From Bradyrhizobium acaciae (lineage in GTDB: Bacteria > Pseudomonadota > Alphaproteobacteria > Rhizobiales > Xanthobacteraceae), in assembly GCF_020889785.1 (NCBI RefSeq), contig NZ_JACMYK010000010.1, positions 54,131 through 118,130 of the forward strand: a stretch of 64,000 nucleotides of DNA, given 5' to 3'. The notes beneath the pieces are model-generated. The model did no database searches, was not told where the DNA came from, and was given only the letters and a program-made list of their open reading frames with translations. Below are positions 30,770 to 39,339 of this stretch, in pieces. The translations under genes and the position numbers were made by a program. Numbering within the stretch: the first letter of the stretch is position 1; the number at the start of each line of letters is the position of its first letter.

Positions 30770-32545
30770 ATGTGGGTACCGATCATGTCCACCTTGGGCG
30801 GGCAGCTGGACGCGTTCGCTCGCGTGTCACTGGTCGATTTTGAATTTCGTGCGCTGAACGGTAGCCGTCCCGATGTGGTTTGTATGGTTGTTCGTGATTA
30901 CCGCTCGGGCGAAGTGCGCCGGTACTGGCGGGACGAGCTTACAAATCTCCGCGAGTGCCCTTTTCCGGTTGGTCCGACGGACGCCATGGTCGCCTTTTAT
31001 GCCTCCGCAGAGTTGGGCTGCATGCTCGAACTCGGCTGGCGACTGCCTTCATCCGTAATTGACCTGTTTGCCGAGCATCGTGTCCAGACTAACGGTCTGC
31101 AGCTGCCGACTGGGAACGGTCTGCTGGGCGCCCTGGCCTGGCGAGGTCTAGCTCGCATCGACGTCGCCGCGAAGGATGCGATGCGAGATAAGGTTATGTA
31201 CCAATCGTCATGGTCAGAAAACGAGCGGACCGAGATTCTGGACTATTGCGAGTCAGACGTGGACGCGCTCGCAATCCTTCTCGGCGCCATGTCTACGACT
31301 TTGGACCTCCCGCGAGCACTGCTGCGAGGCCGATACATGGCGGCCATAGCGAAAATGGAGCGTACCGGCATCCCGATCGACACCGAACTCCGCCAGAGCT
31401 TTGTCGAAGGTTGGCGACTCGCTCGCGTAGAGCTGGTCAAGACCGTCGATTCTGACTACGGCGTTTATGATGGCTTGAGGTTCAAGCGCGGTCGGTTCGA
31501 CGAGTGGCTGCGCGTTCACGGCATCCCTTGGCCGCGCACCGACGCCGGCTTGCTGAAACTCGACGACGAAACCTTCAAGGAGCAGGCGTCGATCTGGCCG
31601 GTGCTGAAGCCGCTGCGCGAGCTCAGGCAGGCTCTGACTAGCATGCACTTGCCCGACCTTCCGGTAGGTCCAGACGGTCGCAATCGGACCCTTTTGGCTC
31701 CGTTTGCCTCCAAAACCGGTCGCAATCAGCCGTCTGCCAAACGGTTCGCGTTTGGGCTTGCCGCATGGCAGCGGGGGATTATACGGCCGCCCGAAGGCTG
31801 GGGGTTGGCCTATGTTGATTTCGCATCGCAGGAAATCGGCATAGCCGCAGGGTTGTCCGGTGACCTTGGTCTAATTGAAGCATACGAAAGCGGCGATCCC
31901 TATCTCGCATTTGGCAAGCAGGCAGGGTTTGTACCCGCTGAGGCCACCCGCGAATCTCACGCCCGAGTTCGCGACGTCTGCAAGACCGTCGTACTTGGGC
32001 TTAACTATGGGCTCGGAGCGGAAAGGATGGCCTACCAGGCGGGCATTGCTCCTGTCCAGGCAACTGAGCTTATTCAACGCCACCGCATTGCATACCCTCG
32101 CTATTGGCGCTGGAGCGAAGACACTGTCACGTCCGCACTGCTCAACAATGAGATGACGTCGCTTTTCGGATGGCGTCGCACGATTGGCTCTCTCGATCGC
32201 CCGACCTCGCTGATGAACTTCCCGATGCAAGCTAATGGGGCCGAGATGATGCGGACTGCCGCCATAGCCGCCACAGAGGCTGGAATTGCGGTTTGCGCTC
32301 CTGTCCATGACGCATTCCTGATTGCAGCGCCGATCGAGCAGCTTGATCACGAAGTCGAACGCATGCGTCAACTGATGGCTATGGCTGGGCGGGTCGTAAC
32401 AGGGGGTATCAACATTCGTACTGACGCGAAGGTTATCCGATATCCCGACCGCTACATGGATGAGCGCGGCATCGACATGTGGAACAGAGTCGTCCGACTG
32501 ATCGACCGACCCGACGCGATTTGCTCGCTCACAAGCGTCGCCTAG
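30770..32545 (+). CDS. Family A DNA polymerase with 3'-5' exonuclease motifs (phage/plasmid type)
   Basis: A 591-residue protein, shorter than cellular Pol I because it lacks the 5' nuclease domain. The N-terminal DEDD exonuclease has V-D-F-E-F near residue 22 and Y-C-E-S-D-V-D-A-L (Exo III) near 160. Polymerase motif A is D-F-A-S-Q-E-I-G-I-A-A-G-L-S-G-D (about 350). Motif B (O-helix) is K-T-V-V-L-G-L-N-Y-G (about 405). Motif C is V-H-D-A-F-L-I (about 511), with Ala where most have Glu. It likely copies the element's own DNA. ATG 30785 is an alternative start. Confidence 0.9.
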   Translation: MWVPIMSTLGGQLDAFARVSLVDFEFRALNGSRPDVVCMVVRDYRSGEVRRYWRDELTNLRECPFPVGPTDAMVAFYASAELGCMLELGWRLPSSVIDLFAEHRVQTNGLQLPTGNGLLGALAWRGLARIDVAAKDAMRDKVMYQSSWSENERTEILDYCESDVDALAILLGAMSTTLDLPRALLRGRYMAAIAKMERTGIPIDTELRQSFVEGWRLARVELVKTVDSDYGVYDGLRFKRGRFDEWLRVHGIPWPRTDAGLLKLDDETFKEQASIWPVLKPLRELRQALTSMHLPDLPVGPDGRNRTLLAPFASKTGRNQPSAKRFAFGLAAWQRGIIRPPEGWGLAYVDFASQEIGIAAGLSGDLGLIEAYESGDPYLAFGKQAGFVPAEATRESHARVRDVCKTVVLGLNYGLGAERMAYQAGIAPVQATELIQRHRIAYPRYWRWSEDTVTSALLNNEMTSLFGWRRTIGSLDRPTSLMNFPMQANGAEMMRTAAIAATEAGIAVCAPVHDAFLIAAPIEQLDHEVERMRQLMAMAGRVVTGGINIRTDAKVIRYPDRYMDERGIDMWNRVVRLIDRPDAICSLTSVA

Positions 32546-32607
32546 CGGCGAAGGTCCATTCGCGCTCGCACGAACCCGCCACATCTAATCCGAGTCTACT
32601 TGTGCCA

Positions 32608-32949
32608 ATGCAAACAAATGAACGTGAGATACCGACAGCATTGGCCCTTGCGAGGGCTGAGCGCGTCCGAGAACGGTTTTTGAAGGGGCCCATACCGCTT
32701 GCTGCAATCTGCAGGGCTGCACAGCTTCCTGGGCAATCGTTGGCGCTTTACTTGGCCATCCGGCACCGGTGCGATCTTACGAGAAGCTCTTGTGCCACCG
32801 TCCCGGCAGAACTGCTTGGCGCGCTTGGCATCGACAAGGATGCGAAGTCGAGAGCCCTCAAACATCTCATTGGCGCAGGCCTCGTGACGGTCGAACAGCG
32901 TCGTGGAAGGTCGGCAAAGATAGCGATGGTCGTTGCCCAGGGGGTCTGA
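32608..32949 (+). CDS. Small helix-turn-helix-like protein
   Basis: A 113-residue protein. Residues 40-105 resemble a winged helix: hydrophobic helix L-P-G-Q-S-L-A-L-Y-L-A-I, then V-P-A-E-L-L-G-A-L-G-I-D-K-D-A-K-S-R-A-L-K-H-L, then a wing with V-T-V-E-Q-R-R-G-R-S-A. It is probably a DNA-binding regulator or replication accessory. It sits 62 nt after the polymerase and 1 nt before the next gene, so these form one operon. Confidence 0.7.
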   Translation: MQTNEREIPTALALARAERVRERFLKGPIPLAAICRAAQLPGQSLALYLAIRHRCDLTRSSCATVPAELLGALGIDKDAKSRALKHLIGAGLVTVEQRRGRSAKIAMVVAQGV

Positions 32950-32950
32950 A

Positions 32951-33301
32951 ATGACTGACGAAGACGAATTTGAAGCGATCGTTCAGCAACGAATTTGTGA
33001 GGCGGCGAAGATTACCGGATACCCGTTTCTGGGCCTCCGCAACCTCGTCCGGGAGCTGGGCGCCTATGGGACTGCCAAGCAACTGATCGCGCCCACGCCT
33101 CAGAATTTGGGCCGATTTCCGAAGGGACTGCGTGTGCTGTTCGATCACGGCTTGCTTCGTTATTCCATTGAGCAGACGGTCATCGAGTTCGGCCAAAGCG
33201 GGAGGCTTTTCGCAGCTGAGGACATGCAGCATGCAGAAGACCGCCTGGCGCTGATAAGAGCGGTTCTTAGGAGGAGGCCACAACCATCGCCAAGAAGGTA
33301 G
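32951..33301 (+). CDS. Hypothetical protein
   Basis: A 116-residue protein starting M-T-D-E-D-E-F, mostly helical, with an Arg/Pro-rich C-terminus. No family recognised. It begins 1 nt after the stop of the helix-turn-helix-like gene and so is translationally linked to the polymerase operon. Confidence 0.65.
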   Translation: MTDEDEFEAIVQQRICEAAKITGYPFLGLRNLVRELGAYGTAKQLIAPTPQNLGRFPKGLRVLFDHGLLRYSIEQTVIEFGQSGRLFAAEDMQHAEDRLALIRAVLRRRPQPSPRR

Positions 33302-33305
33302 CTAA

Positions 33306-33420
33306 CGTGTCGGTTTTGGTGGGGCACTCTTCGTTACGCCCACGTACGCAGAGATCAGTTAAGCCTGCAATTAGCTATTAAAGCGCCTCCACGCGAGACG
33401 CCTTCTGCACAGAACAAGTT
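33306..33420 (+). pseudogene. Remnant of a tyrosine recombinase C-terminus
   Basis: One frame reads V-S-V-L-V-G-H-S-S-L-R and the next frame reads T-L-R-Y-A-H-V-R-R-D-Q-L. Together these are the box II region of phage-type integrases: L-x-G-H-S followed by T-x-R-Y-A-H with the catalytic tyrosine. The two parts are in different frames and nothing upstream matches the rest of the domain. It appears to be a decayed fragment of an earlier integrase. Confidence 0.45.
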
Positions 33421-33455
33421 GATCGGTTGCCTGAGAGGGGCCTTTCGCCCGGCAA

Positions 33456-33944
33456 TCAAAGGTGGCAGTTGGTCCAATCTATGGAATCAAGCAGCGAGCT
33501 CTTCTGCCGCAGCTTGAGGAGGTAGTCAGTCCAGCCGGCATCGGACCGGTCCTGGATGTCTACCTCGTGATAGCCGAAGTCGGTCTTCGGCCATTGGTCT
33601 CGAATGATCGCCTCGAAGTGTTCAAAGGAGCAGTGGTAGGGGCGTTCAAATATGCAGTGGTAGTGCAGCCGGTGGTCGGCACTCATTTCCAAGACGCAGA
33701 CCATGCGCAATCGCTTGCCGTGCACCTTCGCGGCACGACCCAGCACTCTGGTTTCCAATCGCACGCGGAAGAACCGAAGGTTTGCTGACGCGACGATGTC
33801 ATCTGCTACTCGCGCTCCAACACGCTTCTTCATAGTCAGTGTTACTGCTACGGGATTCTGGAATGGCACCGCGTTGACCAAGCACCCCAAAGCATCGCGG
33901 CAGGCCGAAAGCTGCGCTTGCATTAGTATCTGATCGGCGGCCAA
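33456..33944 (-). CDS. HUH-type Rep-like endonuclease (putative rolling-circle/relaxase-like initiator)
   Basis: A 162-residue protein with the three Rep motifs in order: a strand A-V-T-L-T-M-K-K (33-40), the metal-binding H-Y-H at 94-96 in R-L-H-Y-H-C-I-F-E, and Y141-L-L-K144, a catalytic Tyr with Lys one turn later. This is the layout of single-tyrosine HUH endonucleases that nick one DNA strand at an origin or transfer site. It is the last of three overlapping minus-strand genes. Family assignment rests on motifs I read by eye. Confidence 0.6.
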   Translation of the reverse strand: MAADQILMQAQLSACRDALGCLVNAVPFQNPVAVTLTMKKRVGARVADDIVASANLRFFRVRLETRVLGRAAKVHGKRLRMVCVLEMSADHRLHYHCIFERPYHCSFEHFEAIIRDQWPKTDFGYHEVDIQDRSDAGWTDYLLKLRQKSSLLDSIDWTNCHL

Positions 33945-34321
33945 CGTTCGGACTTGCGCAATCGGCAGAGTGTGCGGAGCAGGAAGTGTCGTGCCTTGTC
34001 GCTGAGAATGAGGACTGCACTAGTTGGGCCTGTCAGAAGCACCTTTTGCTCGCCGGTCAATGTGAGCCCACCTAATCGAATTCGATACTGACCCGTAGTA
34101 CGGCGAGCGTACAATGCTCTCCGTAAGTCCATCAGCTCATCGAAGCTTTGTGGCTTATTCAATTGAAGCCATTCGAGAACGTCAGTTGGCAGCGAACCTG
34201 GATATCGTTGGCGATACGTCTTGCGCCGTTCTAGCGGTGCAGGTTGCTCGATCAACGGTGTGGAGGATGAATGCTCTGACTCGTCCCAAAGCGATCGCGA
34301 CACTGAAGGTGAGCGATTCAT
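33923..34321 (-). CDS. Hypothetical protein of the Rep-like operon
   Basis: A 132-residue protein with a Ser/Pro/Arg-rich start and a C-terminal domain that includes Q-Y-R-I-R-L-G-G-L-T-L-T-G-E-Q-K-V-L-L-T-G. No family recognised. It overlaps its upstream neighbour by 4 nt (ATGA) and the Rep-like gene by 22 nt, so all three are translated as a unit. Confidence 0.65.
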   Translation of the reverse strand: MNRSPSVSRSLWDESEHSSSTPLIEQPAPLERRKTYRQRYPGSLPTDVLEWLQLNKPQSFDELMDLRRALYARRTTGQYRIRLGGLTLTGEQKVLLTGPTSAVLILSDKARHFLLRTLCRLRKSERWPPIRY

Positions 34322-34575
34322 GAGAGCTCTCCACGTTGACGTAGATCGCTCTCGTATTGCTTCCGCTGCTCTTCGGTGTACACGCGAGCAGGACTTGCCG
34401 GTCCATACGTCCCACCTCGCAGTCCGCGTTCATGTTGGAGGTTGCTGCCGCCATATCGGTTCGTCGCCATCCCACGAAGGTGTGATGGATAGTTGCCTAT
34501 AAGGCGCTCTTCGATGTTGGTGGCTTTTGAAAGTCGTAATGCTGGCTTGTGCCAGCGTGTTGGCTTGCGAGCCAT
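34318..34575 (-). CDS. Small basic hypothetical protein, first gene of the Rep-like operon
   Basis: An 85-residue protein rich in Arg, Lys and Gly (M-A-R-K-P-T-R-W start; G-G-T-Y-G-P near residue 55; charged C-terminus). Its size and charge suggest nucleic-acid binding, but there is no named domain. Its stop overlaps the start of the next gene. Confidence 0.6.
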   Translation of the reverse strand: MARKPTRWHKPALRLSKATNIEERLIGNYPSHLRGMATNRYGGSNLQHERGLRGGTYGPASPARVYTEEQRKQYESDLRQRGELS

Positions 34576-34958
34576 GATATCTCCGTTCGTCGCGAATGGG
34601 ATGCAGCGTTGCGCCGCACATGGAGATATTTAGGTTAGTTGGTCGCTGTCATTCCGCCGTTTGGGGGCGATATCAGCTGCTGGCGCTTGGTCTGGCGCGG
34701 TGCAGAGCAGACGGAATTCTATCACTTTGCAGCCGCCATAAACTTCGATTCACCGAAATTGCTATTGCACCGTCGAGCATTAGCACCGCCCGCGGACGCT
34801 CACGGTTCTGATTTCGGTCGCTTTTGCGGCTGCGATGTCCTGGCTTGGAAAGCGTAGCCTGTCTTGGTTAGTCGCCGAGTAATGGTCGGGTCTGCCTTGG
34901 TTAGCAGATCGAACGCCCGGGTAGGAAAGCGACGGGCCGCTAAGGGCCAACTACTGAC
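34576..34958. other. Gap between Rep-like operon and second serine recombinase
   Basis: About 380 nt. It must contain the promoter of the minus-strand Rep-like operon. Two short plus-strand frames cross it (one includes F-Y-H-F-A-A-A-I-N-F) but have no recognisable domain or ribosome site. No RNA gene or clear repeat seen. Confidence 0.45.
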
Positions 34959-36836
34959 CTAACCTCGTTGAGGCCCTGGTAAGCCATGTCGCATTGGCCA
35001 ACCATCGAGCCGCACCAGTCCAGCTAAGCGATATGCTCGTGAAATCGAGCCAAAATGATGGATCACCGTCGTCGCTGCCGGTAAGTTCGGTTCATCATCA
35101 ATGAGTGCGATTGTTATTTTACCCTCTCGCCGTGCCAATGCTCGCAGGCCGCGCAATATATCCTCAGAACGATAGCGCAAGACGGGTATGCGGTTAGAAT
35201 CCTGCCACTGTCTCCTAATGAGGGTGCCTTCTTTCCTCCGCTTGCAGGCTGCGAGCGTGATATCCGAATGGCTGCGACGTGGTAGCTTGGCTAGTTTTCT
35301 CGCCTTGGTAATCGATCCGAAGCGTTTGACATAGTATCCACTTTTGGGCGTGCTTCCATTCTGATCAATCAAGTTGGCTGACGTATATCCAAACTGCTGC
35401 TCAAGCCGACGTAAGGCGCGGAGAAGCCGTGTGTCGGTCCAGCGAATGCCATGGTAGTATTCATCACAGCCGGCTTTCTTACGGCGTTCCCAGCTGTGCT
35501 TTTGTACTTCACTGTGAGGTATGACTGGCAGTCCAGCCTCCCCGAGTGCGTTGGCTAAAGAACCGAGGTGTCGCCGAATGTAGTTATTTGAGGGAAGGCA
35601 GTCGCTTTTGTTGATTAGTCTGTTCGTGATGTACCCACGAGCCGCGTGCAGTTTTCGCAATCCCGCCAATATCTCCTTTTTGCTCCAATGCTTTCCATTG
35701 TTCCCAAATGGAGATACGGGAGGCGGCCTGTATCCGACAGCTTCGTATGCGGCATAAAGCGAACCGAAGTGAGCGGCCACGGTCTCCGCCGACGGGACGT
35801 CTTTTGCATTCTCGATTGACTTTTGCTTCAGATATCCTTCGCGGGCCAGCAACTGTTTCAAGGCGGCCTTGATCGTTTCCTTGTCCCACAATCTGCGCCG
35901 CGCTAGGCGCTCCTGGGCCTTCGCGTACAACGCAACCGGTACGACCGGCTTAAAAGCGGCAAACCTCGTCCATGCAGACTCAGGGTTCTTAATCACCGGA
36001 TTTTGCAGCCTATGAATCGTCCGATTGTACGTCATCCGACCGATGCATAGTTCGCTCGACAGGACTGTACGAACAATTGCAGGGGTAAGAAAATTGCCCG
36101 CATGTCCTCTTAAGTCCTCGTCGGCAAGGCGTCGTGCGATCTCAGTGATCGAAAGTTCGTTGAGCACGTACATTCGGAAAATGCGTCTTACTACTCGCAG
36201 TTCTTCGGGCGGGCCGGGGACGACGACGACTTTATCGTTGCTCAGGGCTTTTCTTTCCCCGTCCTTCAAGAGCTGTTTAGGATTGCGCCCTGGATCGACC
36301 AGCACTCGCCGAAAGCCGTAAGGGACCCGAGCACCCTGGCGAAAACCCAGCTCAGCTTGCTGGCGCTTGGCACGAGCCAACTTGCCCGAGAGCTCCCGAC
36401 TATACTCACCGGCCATCACACGCTTCAAATGCTTGACGATGGTCGTGACGGGAGCGACATCCTCCCCAAAAGGCTCAGCGCAGTAGACCACGCTGATACC
36501 TGCTTGGCGGCACAAAAATTCGTAGTGCGCGGCTTGATCAGGGTTTTGAAAGCGACCCCATCTGCTCACGTCGAGAACCAGGATGGCCTCGAACAACCGT
36601 TTTGAGCCTAGAGCATCGCTGAGGAGCTGCCTGAGGGCATCTCTTCCTTTTAAGGAAAGCCCACTTTTTCCCGCGTCAATGTAGGAGGCAACTATTTCGT
36701 ATCCGCGCTGCTCGGCATACTCTGCAATCGCATTCCGCTGATTTTCGGTTGAGTAGCGCTGGTTTTCTGACGACATTCGCAGATATTGCGCGGCGCGGAC
36801 GGGACCATTGGCGCTCGGCGCGGGATCGTAGGACAT
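34959..36836 (-). CDS. Large serine recombinase with four homing-endonuclease-associated-type repeats
   Basis: A 625-residue protein. Its N-terminal resolvase domain has the catalytic Ser22 in Y-L-R-M-S and the D-V-S-R-W-G-R-F helix. A recombinase domain follows (G-A-R-V-P-Y-G-F-R, then I-F-R-M-Y). The usual zinc ribbon and coiled coil are absent. Instead, residues 315-604 hold four copies of a roughly 50-residue module: W-x-K-E-x-I, x-L-x-x-L, G-Y, x-x-L-I, P-S, H-F-G-S-L, A-Y, A-G. This resembles the homing-endonuclease-associated repeat. These may provide target DNA binding. ATG 36836 follows GGAGGG. Confidence 0.88.
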   Translation of the reverse strand: MSYDPAPSANGPVRAAQYLRMSSENQRYSTENQRNAIAEYAEQRGYEIVASYIDAGKSGLSLKGRDALRQLLSDALGSKRLFEAILVLDVSRWGRFQNPDQAAHYEFLCRQAGISVVYCAEPFGEDVAPVTTIVKHLKRVMAGEYSRELSGKLARAKRQQAELGFRQGARVPYGFRRVLVDPGRNPKQLLKDGERKALSNDKVVVVPGPPEELRVVRRIFRMYVLNELSITEIARRLADEDLRGHAGNFLTPAIVRTVLSSELCIGRMTYNRTIHRLQNPVIKNPESAWTRFAAFKPVVPVALYAKAQERLARRRLWDKETIKAALKQLLAREGYLKQKSIENAKDVPSAETVAAHFGSLYAAYEAVGYRPPPVSPFGNNGKHWSKKEILAGLRKLHAARGYITNRLINKSDCLPSNNYIRRHLGSLANALGEAGLPVIPHSEVQKHSWERRKKAGCDEYYHGIRWTDTRLLRALRRLEQQFGYTSANLIDQNGSTPKSGYYVKRFGSITKARKLAKLPRRSHSDITLAACKRRKEGTLIRRQWQDSNRIPVLRYRSEDILRGLRALARREGKITIALIDDEPNLPAATTVIHHFGSISRAYRLAGLVRLDGWPMRHGLPGPQRG

Positions 36837-37183
36837 TGTAATTGCCCTCCGCTATCTGTCGCTGCCCCAGGCAGCTCAGGGTTGCCATTGATTCTTTATA
36901 TCCAGCAATCGTGCTTGAGCAGAGAAGAATTCCTGCCGGCATTCAGTCTGCTTAGTGTCGAAAGCTGCTGTGAGGACCGCGTCGCAGGAAGGTCTGATTG
37001 GCCCCGCTAAGGCACCAGAAAGAGAAAAAAGAGCGATCTGCCAACTGCCTCGATCCCGTTCGGAACGTCAAAATCACGCTAATACCGTGCGGATAGCCGA
37101 CTTCAGGTATTCGCGACGAATCGCTGTTGCCCAAGTGCCGAATTCAGGAGACGGCGGCTCCATCATTAACGAAGGAGCCCATC
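36837..37183. other. Divergent promoter region between recombinase and small-protein operon
   Basis: About 350 nt with promoters facing both ways. Short frames occur but show no domain. GAAGGAG at 37171 is the ribosome site of the next plus-strand gene. Nothing else recognised. Confidence 0.45.
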
Positions 37184-37573
37184 ATGGCACGAGCGACGAT
37201 CTCTCTGGTTTCCGTTCAGAAGCCGACTGCTAATACGCCGATCCTTCAGCGGCGCAATAAGTTCACTGCCAGCATCGAACAGCAGATCACGAAGGTTGCC
37301 CTCTTTAGGGAGGGGAAGCGGATCAGTCGGGAGGCGTTCTGGGTTGAGAACGGCGCGATATTTTATGCCCTGCGGTATGGCAAGACGCCCCTGGAATTGG
37401 AAAAGGGAAAGGCAACTCTGAAAGCATCGAGCTGGGACGATCTCATCGAGCAGCTGGATCAGATCAAGACGATCGCCGTTGCCGGCGGGCTAGACGAGGC
37501 TTTGTCCGTCTGCGCCAATGCTGTGAGGTCGAACTTCAAGACTGCGAAAGAAAAGAAGGCAGGTCGGGGCTGA
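37184..37573 (+). CDS. Hypothetical protein
   Basis: A 129-residue protein with a hydrophilic, basic C-terminus (F-K-T-A-K-E-K-K-A-G-R-G) and a central W-V-E-N-G-A-I-F-Y-A-L-R-Y-G-K-T-P-L-E-L. No family recognised. ATG 37184 follows GAAGGAG; upstream starts in the same frame lack a ribosome site. Confidence 0.68.
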   Translation: MARATISLVSVQKPTANTPILQRRNKFTASIEQQITKVALFREGKRISREAFWVENGAIFYALRYGKTPLELEKGKATLKASSWDDLIEQLDQIKTIAVAGGLDEALSVCANAVRSNFKTAKEKKAGRG

Positions 37574-37588
37574 TCGCCGGACATCTCA

Positions 37589-38095
37589 ATGTTCAGGCGC
37601 GACGCCCACCATTGCTCAATGATCGCGGTGCTCTGTCTCGTGTTTTGCGTGACAGCAGCGCCGTGTCTAGTTTGGGCATCGCTCGCTTTCGGAGGGCCCC
37701 TACTTCGCGCTATTGCTTTGCTTTCAGGCCCGCTTGCCTTCCTCGTGTGGATTGTAACGACGGTGAGGTCGCTACACTACCTCGGGCTCCGCTATTGGTC
37801 GCTCGCATCCACTTACGTGGTGCTCATTTCAGGACTTGCTGTTGGAGTGTTGGCTGTCATCGCTGGTGCGGTGCACACGCCGGGAGCGATTAACGACCTC
37901 TATGAGACGCTGCTCTGGGCTGCAGAGTTGACGGGCCTTATCGGATTAACTTGGTCGGTTTGGTACACTTGGAGGGCGACAGGAAGTCTACTGGTCGCCA
38001 TTAGCGTGACCGTGCTGCAGCTCATCACGAGCGGCTTGATCCTCCTGATTCTGATACTTCGTTGTCGACCGCCGGAGAAAAGCCGTTCGGACTAA
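37589..38095 (+). CDS. Small integral membrane protein
   Basis: A 168-residue protein made almost wholly of five hydrophobic helices. These lie at about residues 10-32, 38-60, 70-92, 98-118 and 125-150, with a short charged C-terminus. No family recognised. It starts 16 nt after the preceding gene and converges on the XRE regulator (4-nt overlap). Confidence 0.6.
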   Translation: MFRRDAHHCSMIAVLCLVFCVTAAPCLVWASLAFGGPLLRAIALLSGPLAFLVWIVTTVRSLHYLGLRYWSLASTYVVLISGLAVGVLAVIAGAVHTPGAINDLYETLLWAAELTGLIGLTWSVWYTWRATGSLLVAISVTVLQLITSGLILLILILRCRPPEKSRSD

Positions 38096-38325
38096 GCCTT
38101 CCTGGCCGCCTTCCGGATTGGACGCTGGAGGAAGTCGGCGGGCTCAACCTGAAGCACGGTCGACAGCTTTACCAGAATCTCCAAGCCGGCCCAGGTCGAT
38201 CCCTTCTCCAGTTTGCTGATGTACGTACGATTGATGTCAGCCTCATACGCCAGCGTCTCCTGCGAGAATCCTCGTTCTCGCCGAAGCCTCCGCAAGTTAG
38301 CTGCGACCACCTGGCGCCAATCCAT
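38092..38325 (-). CDS. XRE-family helix-turn-helix regulator
   Basis: A 77-residue, single-domain Cro/C1-type protein: L-R-R-L-R-R-E-R-G-F-S-Q-E-T-L-A-Y-E-A-D is helices 1-2, I-N-R-T-Y-I-S-K-L-E-K-G is the recognition helix, and A-D-F-L is the C-terminal turn. It likely regulates element genes nearby, perhaps the divergent gene at 38403. Confidence 0.9.
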   Translation of the reverse strand: MDWRQVVAANLRRLRRERGFSQETLAYEADINRTYISKLEKGSTWAGLEILVKLSTVLQVEPADFLQRPIRKAARKA

Positions 38326-38402
38326 GGGCCAAAATGATCAGGCTGTCGCTTATTGACCCACCGCTTTAAATCGACAAAATATCCAGATTTTGGGAGGCGA
38401 TC

Positions 38403-39293
38403 ATGATATCTCGTTCTTTGACTTTATTCGCTTTGACGATGTTGCTTTTGCCGCTGACGGCGTTCGCTCAGCAGCCGACGCTGGCTGCGCGGGAGTGGAG
38501 CTCCCTACCTCAGGGTCTAAGAGCCTGTGTCGATAATCAGCTACGCCAAGAGCAGGGCGCCAACCTCGATGCTCTCATAGCGGCAGGAGTCCGTCCGTCC
38601 GATCCAAGGCTTGTGACGATTAAGGAGTTCTGTCTCAGCCCCGCTGGTGAGGCGTCTGTGACCAGCCCCTCTTTTGGAGGCCCCGATCGGTCAGTAGTGG
38701 AATTTGCCGCGTGGATGAATGCTAACATTCTGGCGAAACCGATCTTCGCAAAAGCATTTGCCCAGTGTCGCGAGGTCGTTGGGCTCTACCAAGATAAGGT
38801 GTTGAGTCGGTTGCAGGCTAGTGAAGCTGGAGCAACATCAAAGAGCGATCAGCTCCGTATCCGCACCATCAAAGATGAACTTGAATCGAAGAGGGGCGCT
38901 GCTGCGACGGTCGCGTGCGTTAAGCAATTCGTTGCTTCTCTGGCTATCGCCAATGCTTCAAGCGGTTTCTATGCGGATCAGTTGGGCGCGCTCAATGGAA
39001 GGCTACTCGACAACGGTATCAAACTAAAGGAGGCCGCTGCATCCAAGGTAGACGACATGACCGACCAAGGCTTGGCACAGTTGGCAACCAAGGTTGGGCT
39101 AGAGAATTTCCGAGCCCAAGACCTTCAGTCCGACATCGACTCTGTAGGACAATATGGGTCGGGATCAGGACCATTGACCTGCTTACTTCCAGCGGAGTGG
39201 GTGGGTGTCGTGCCAGGCGGTTACTCGCCATGCCATGGCTCATATCTGGAGAAGAAGGTTGCCGAGGTAGCATCCCTGCTCAAAGCCAAGTAA
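38403..39293 (+). CDS. Secreted hypothetical protein
   Basis: A 296-residue protein with a clear signal peptide (residues 1-22, A-F-A-Q at the cleavage site). The mature N-terminus, W-S-S-L-P-Q-G-L-R-A-C-V-D, resembles the opening W-x-x-L-P-x-x-x-x-x-C of the Sel1 protein at 42970, which has W-E-R-L-P-P-A-E-L-A-C. So the two may share a short domain. A Cys pair follows. GGGAGG precedes the ATG. Function unknown. Confidence 0.75.
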   Translation: MISRSLTLFALTMLLLPLTAFAQQPTLAAREWSSLPQGLRACVDNQLRQEQGANLDALIAAGVRPSDPRLVTIKEFCLSPAGEASVTSPSFGGPDRSVVEFAAWMNANILAKPIFAKAFAQCREVVGLYQDKVLSRLQASEAGATSKSDQLRIRTIKDELESKRGAAATVACVKQFVASLAIANASSGFYADQLGALNGRLLDNGIKLKEAAASKVDDMTDQGLAQLATKVGLENFRAQDLQSDIDSVGQYGSGSGPLTCLLPAEWVGVVPGGYSPCHGSYLEKKVAEVASLLKAK

Positions 39294-39339
39294 CTCCTAC
39301 TTGGCAATCCATTGAGTGAGTGGGAATACGGGCACGCAT

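Noticed and set aside
34639..34857. Short plus-strand frame that might be a transposase accessory protein
   Set aside because: No ribosome site or domain, and it overlaps the promoter region of the minus-strand Rep-like operon.
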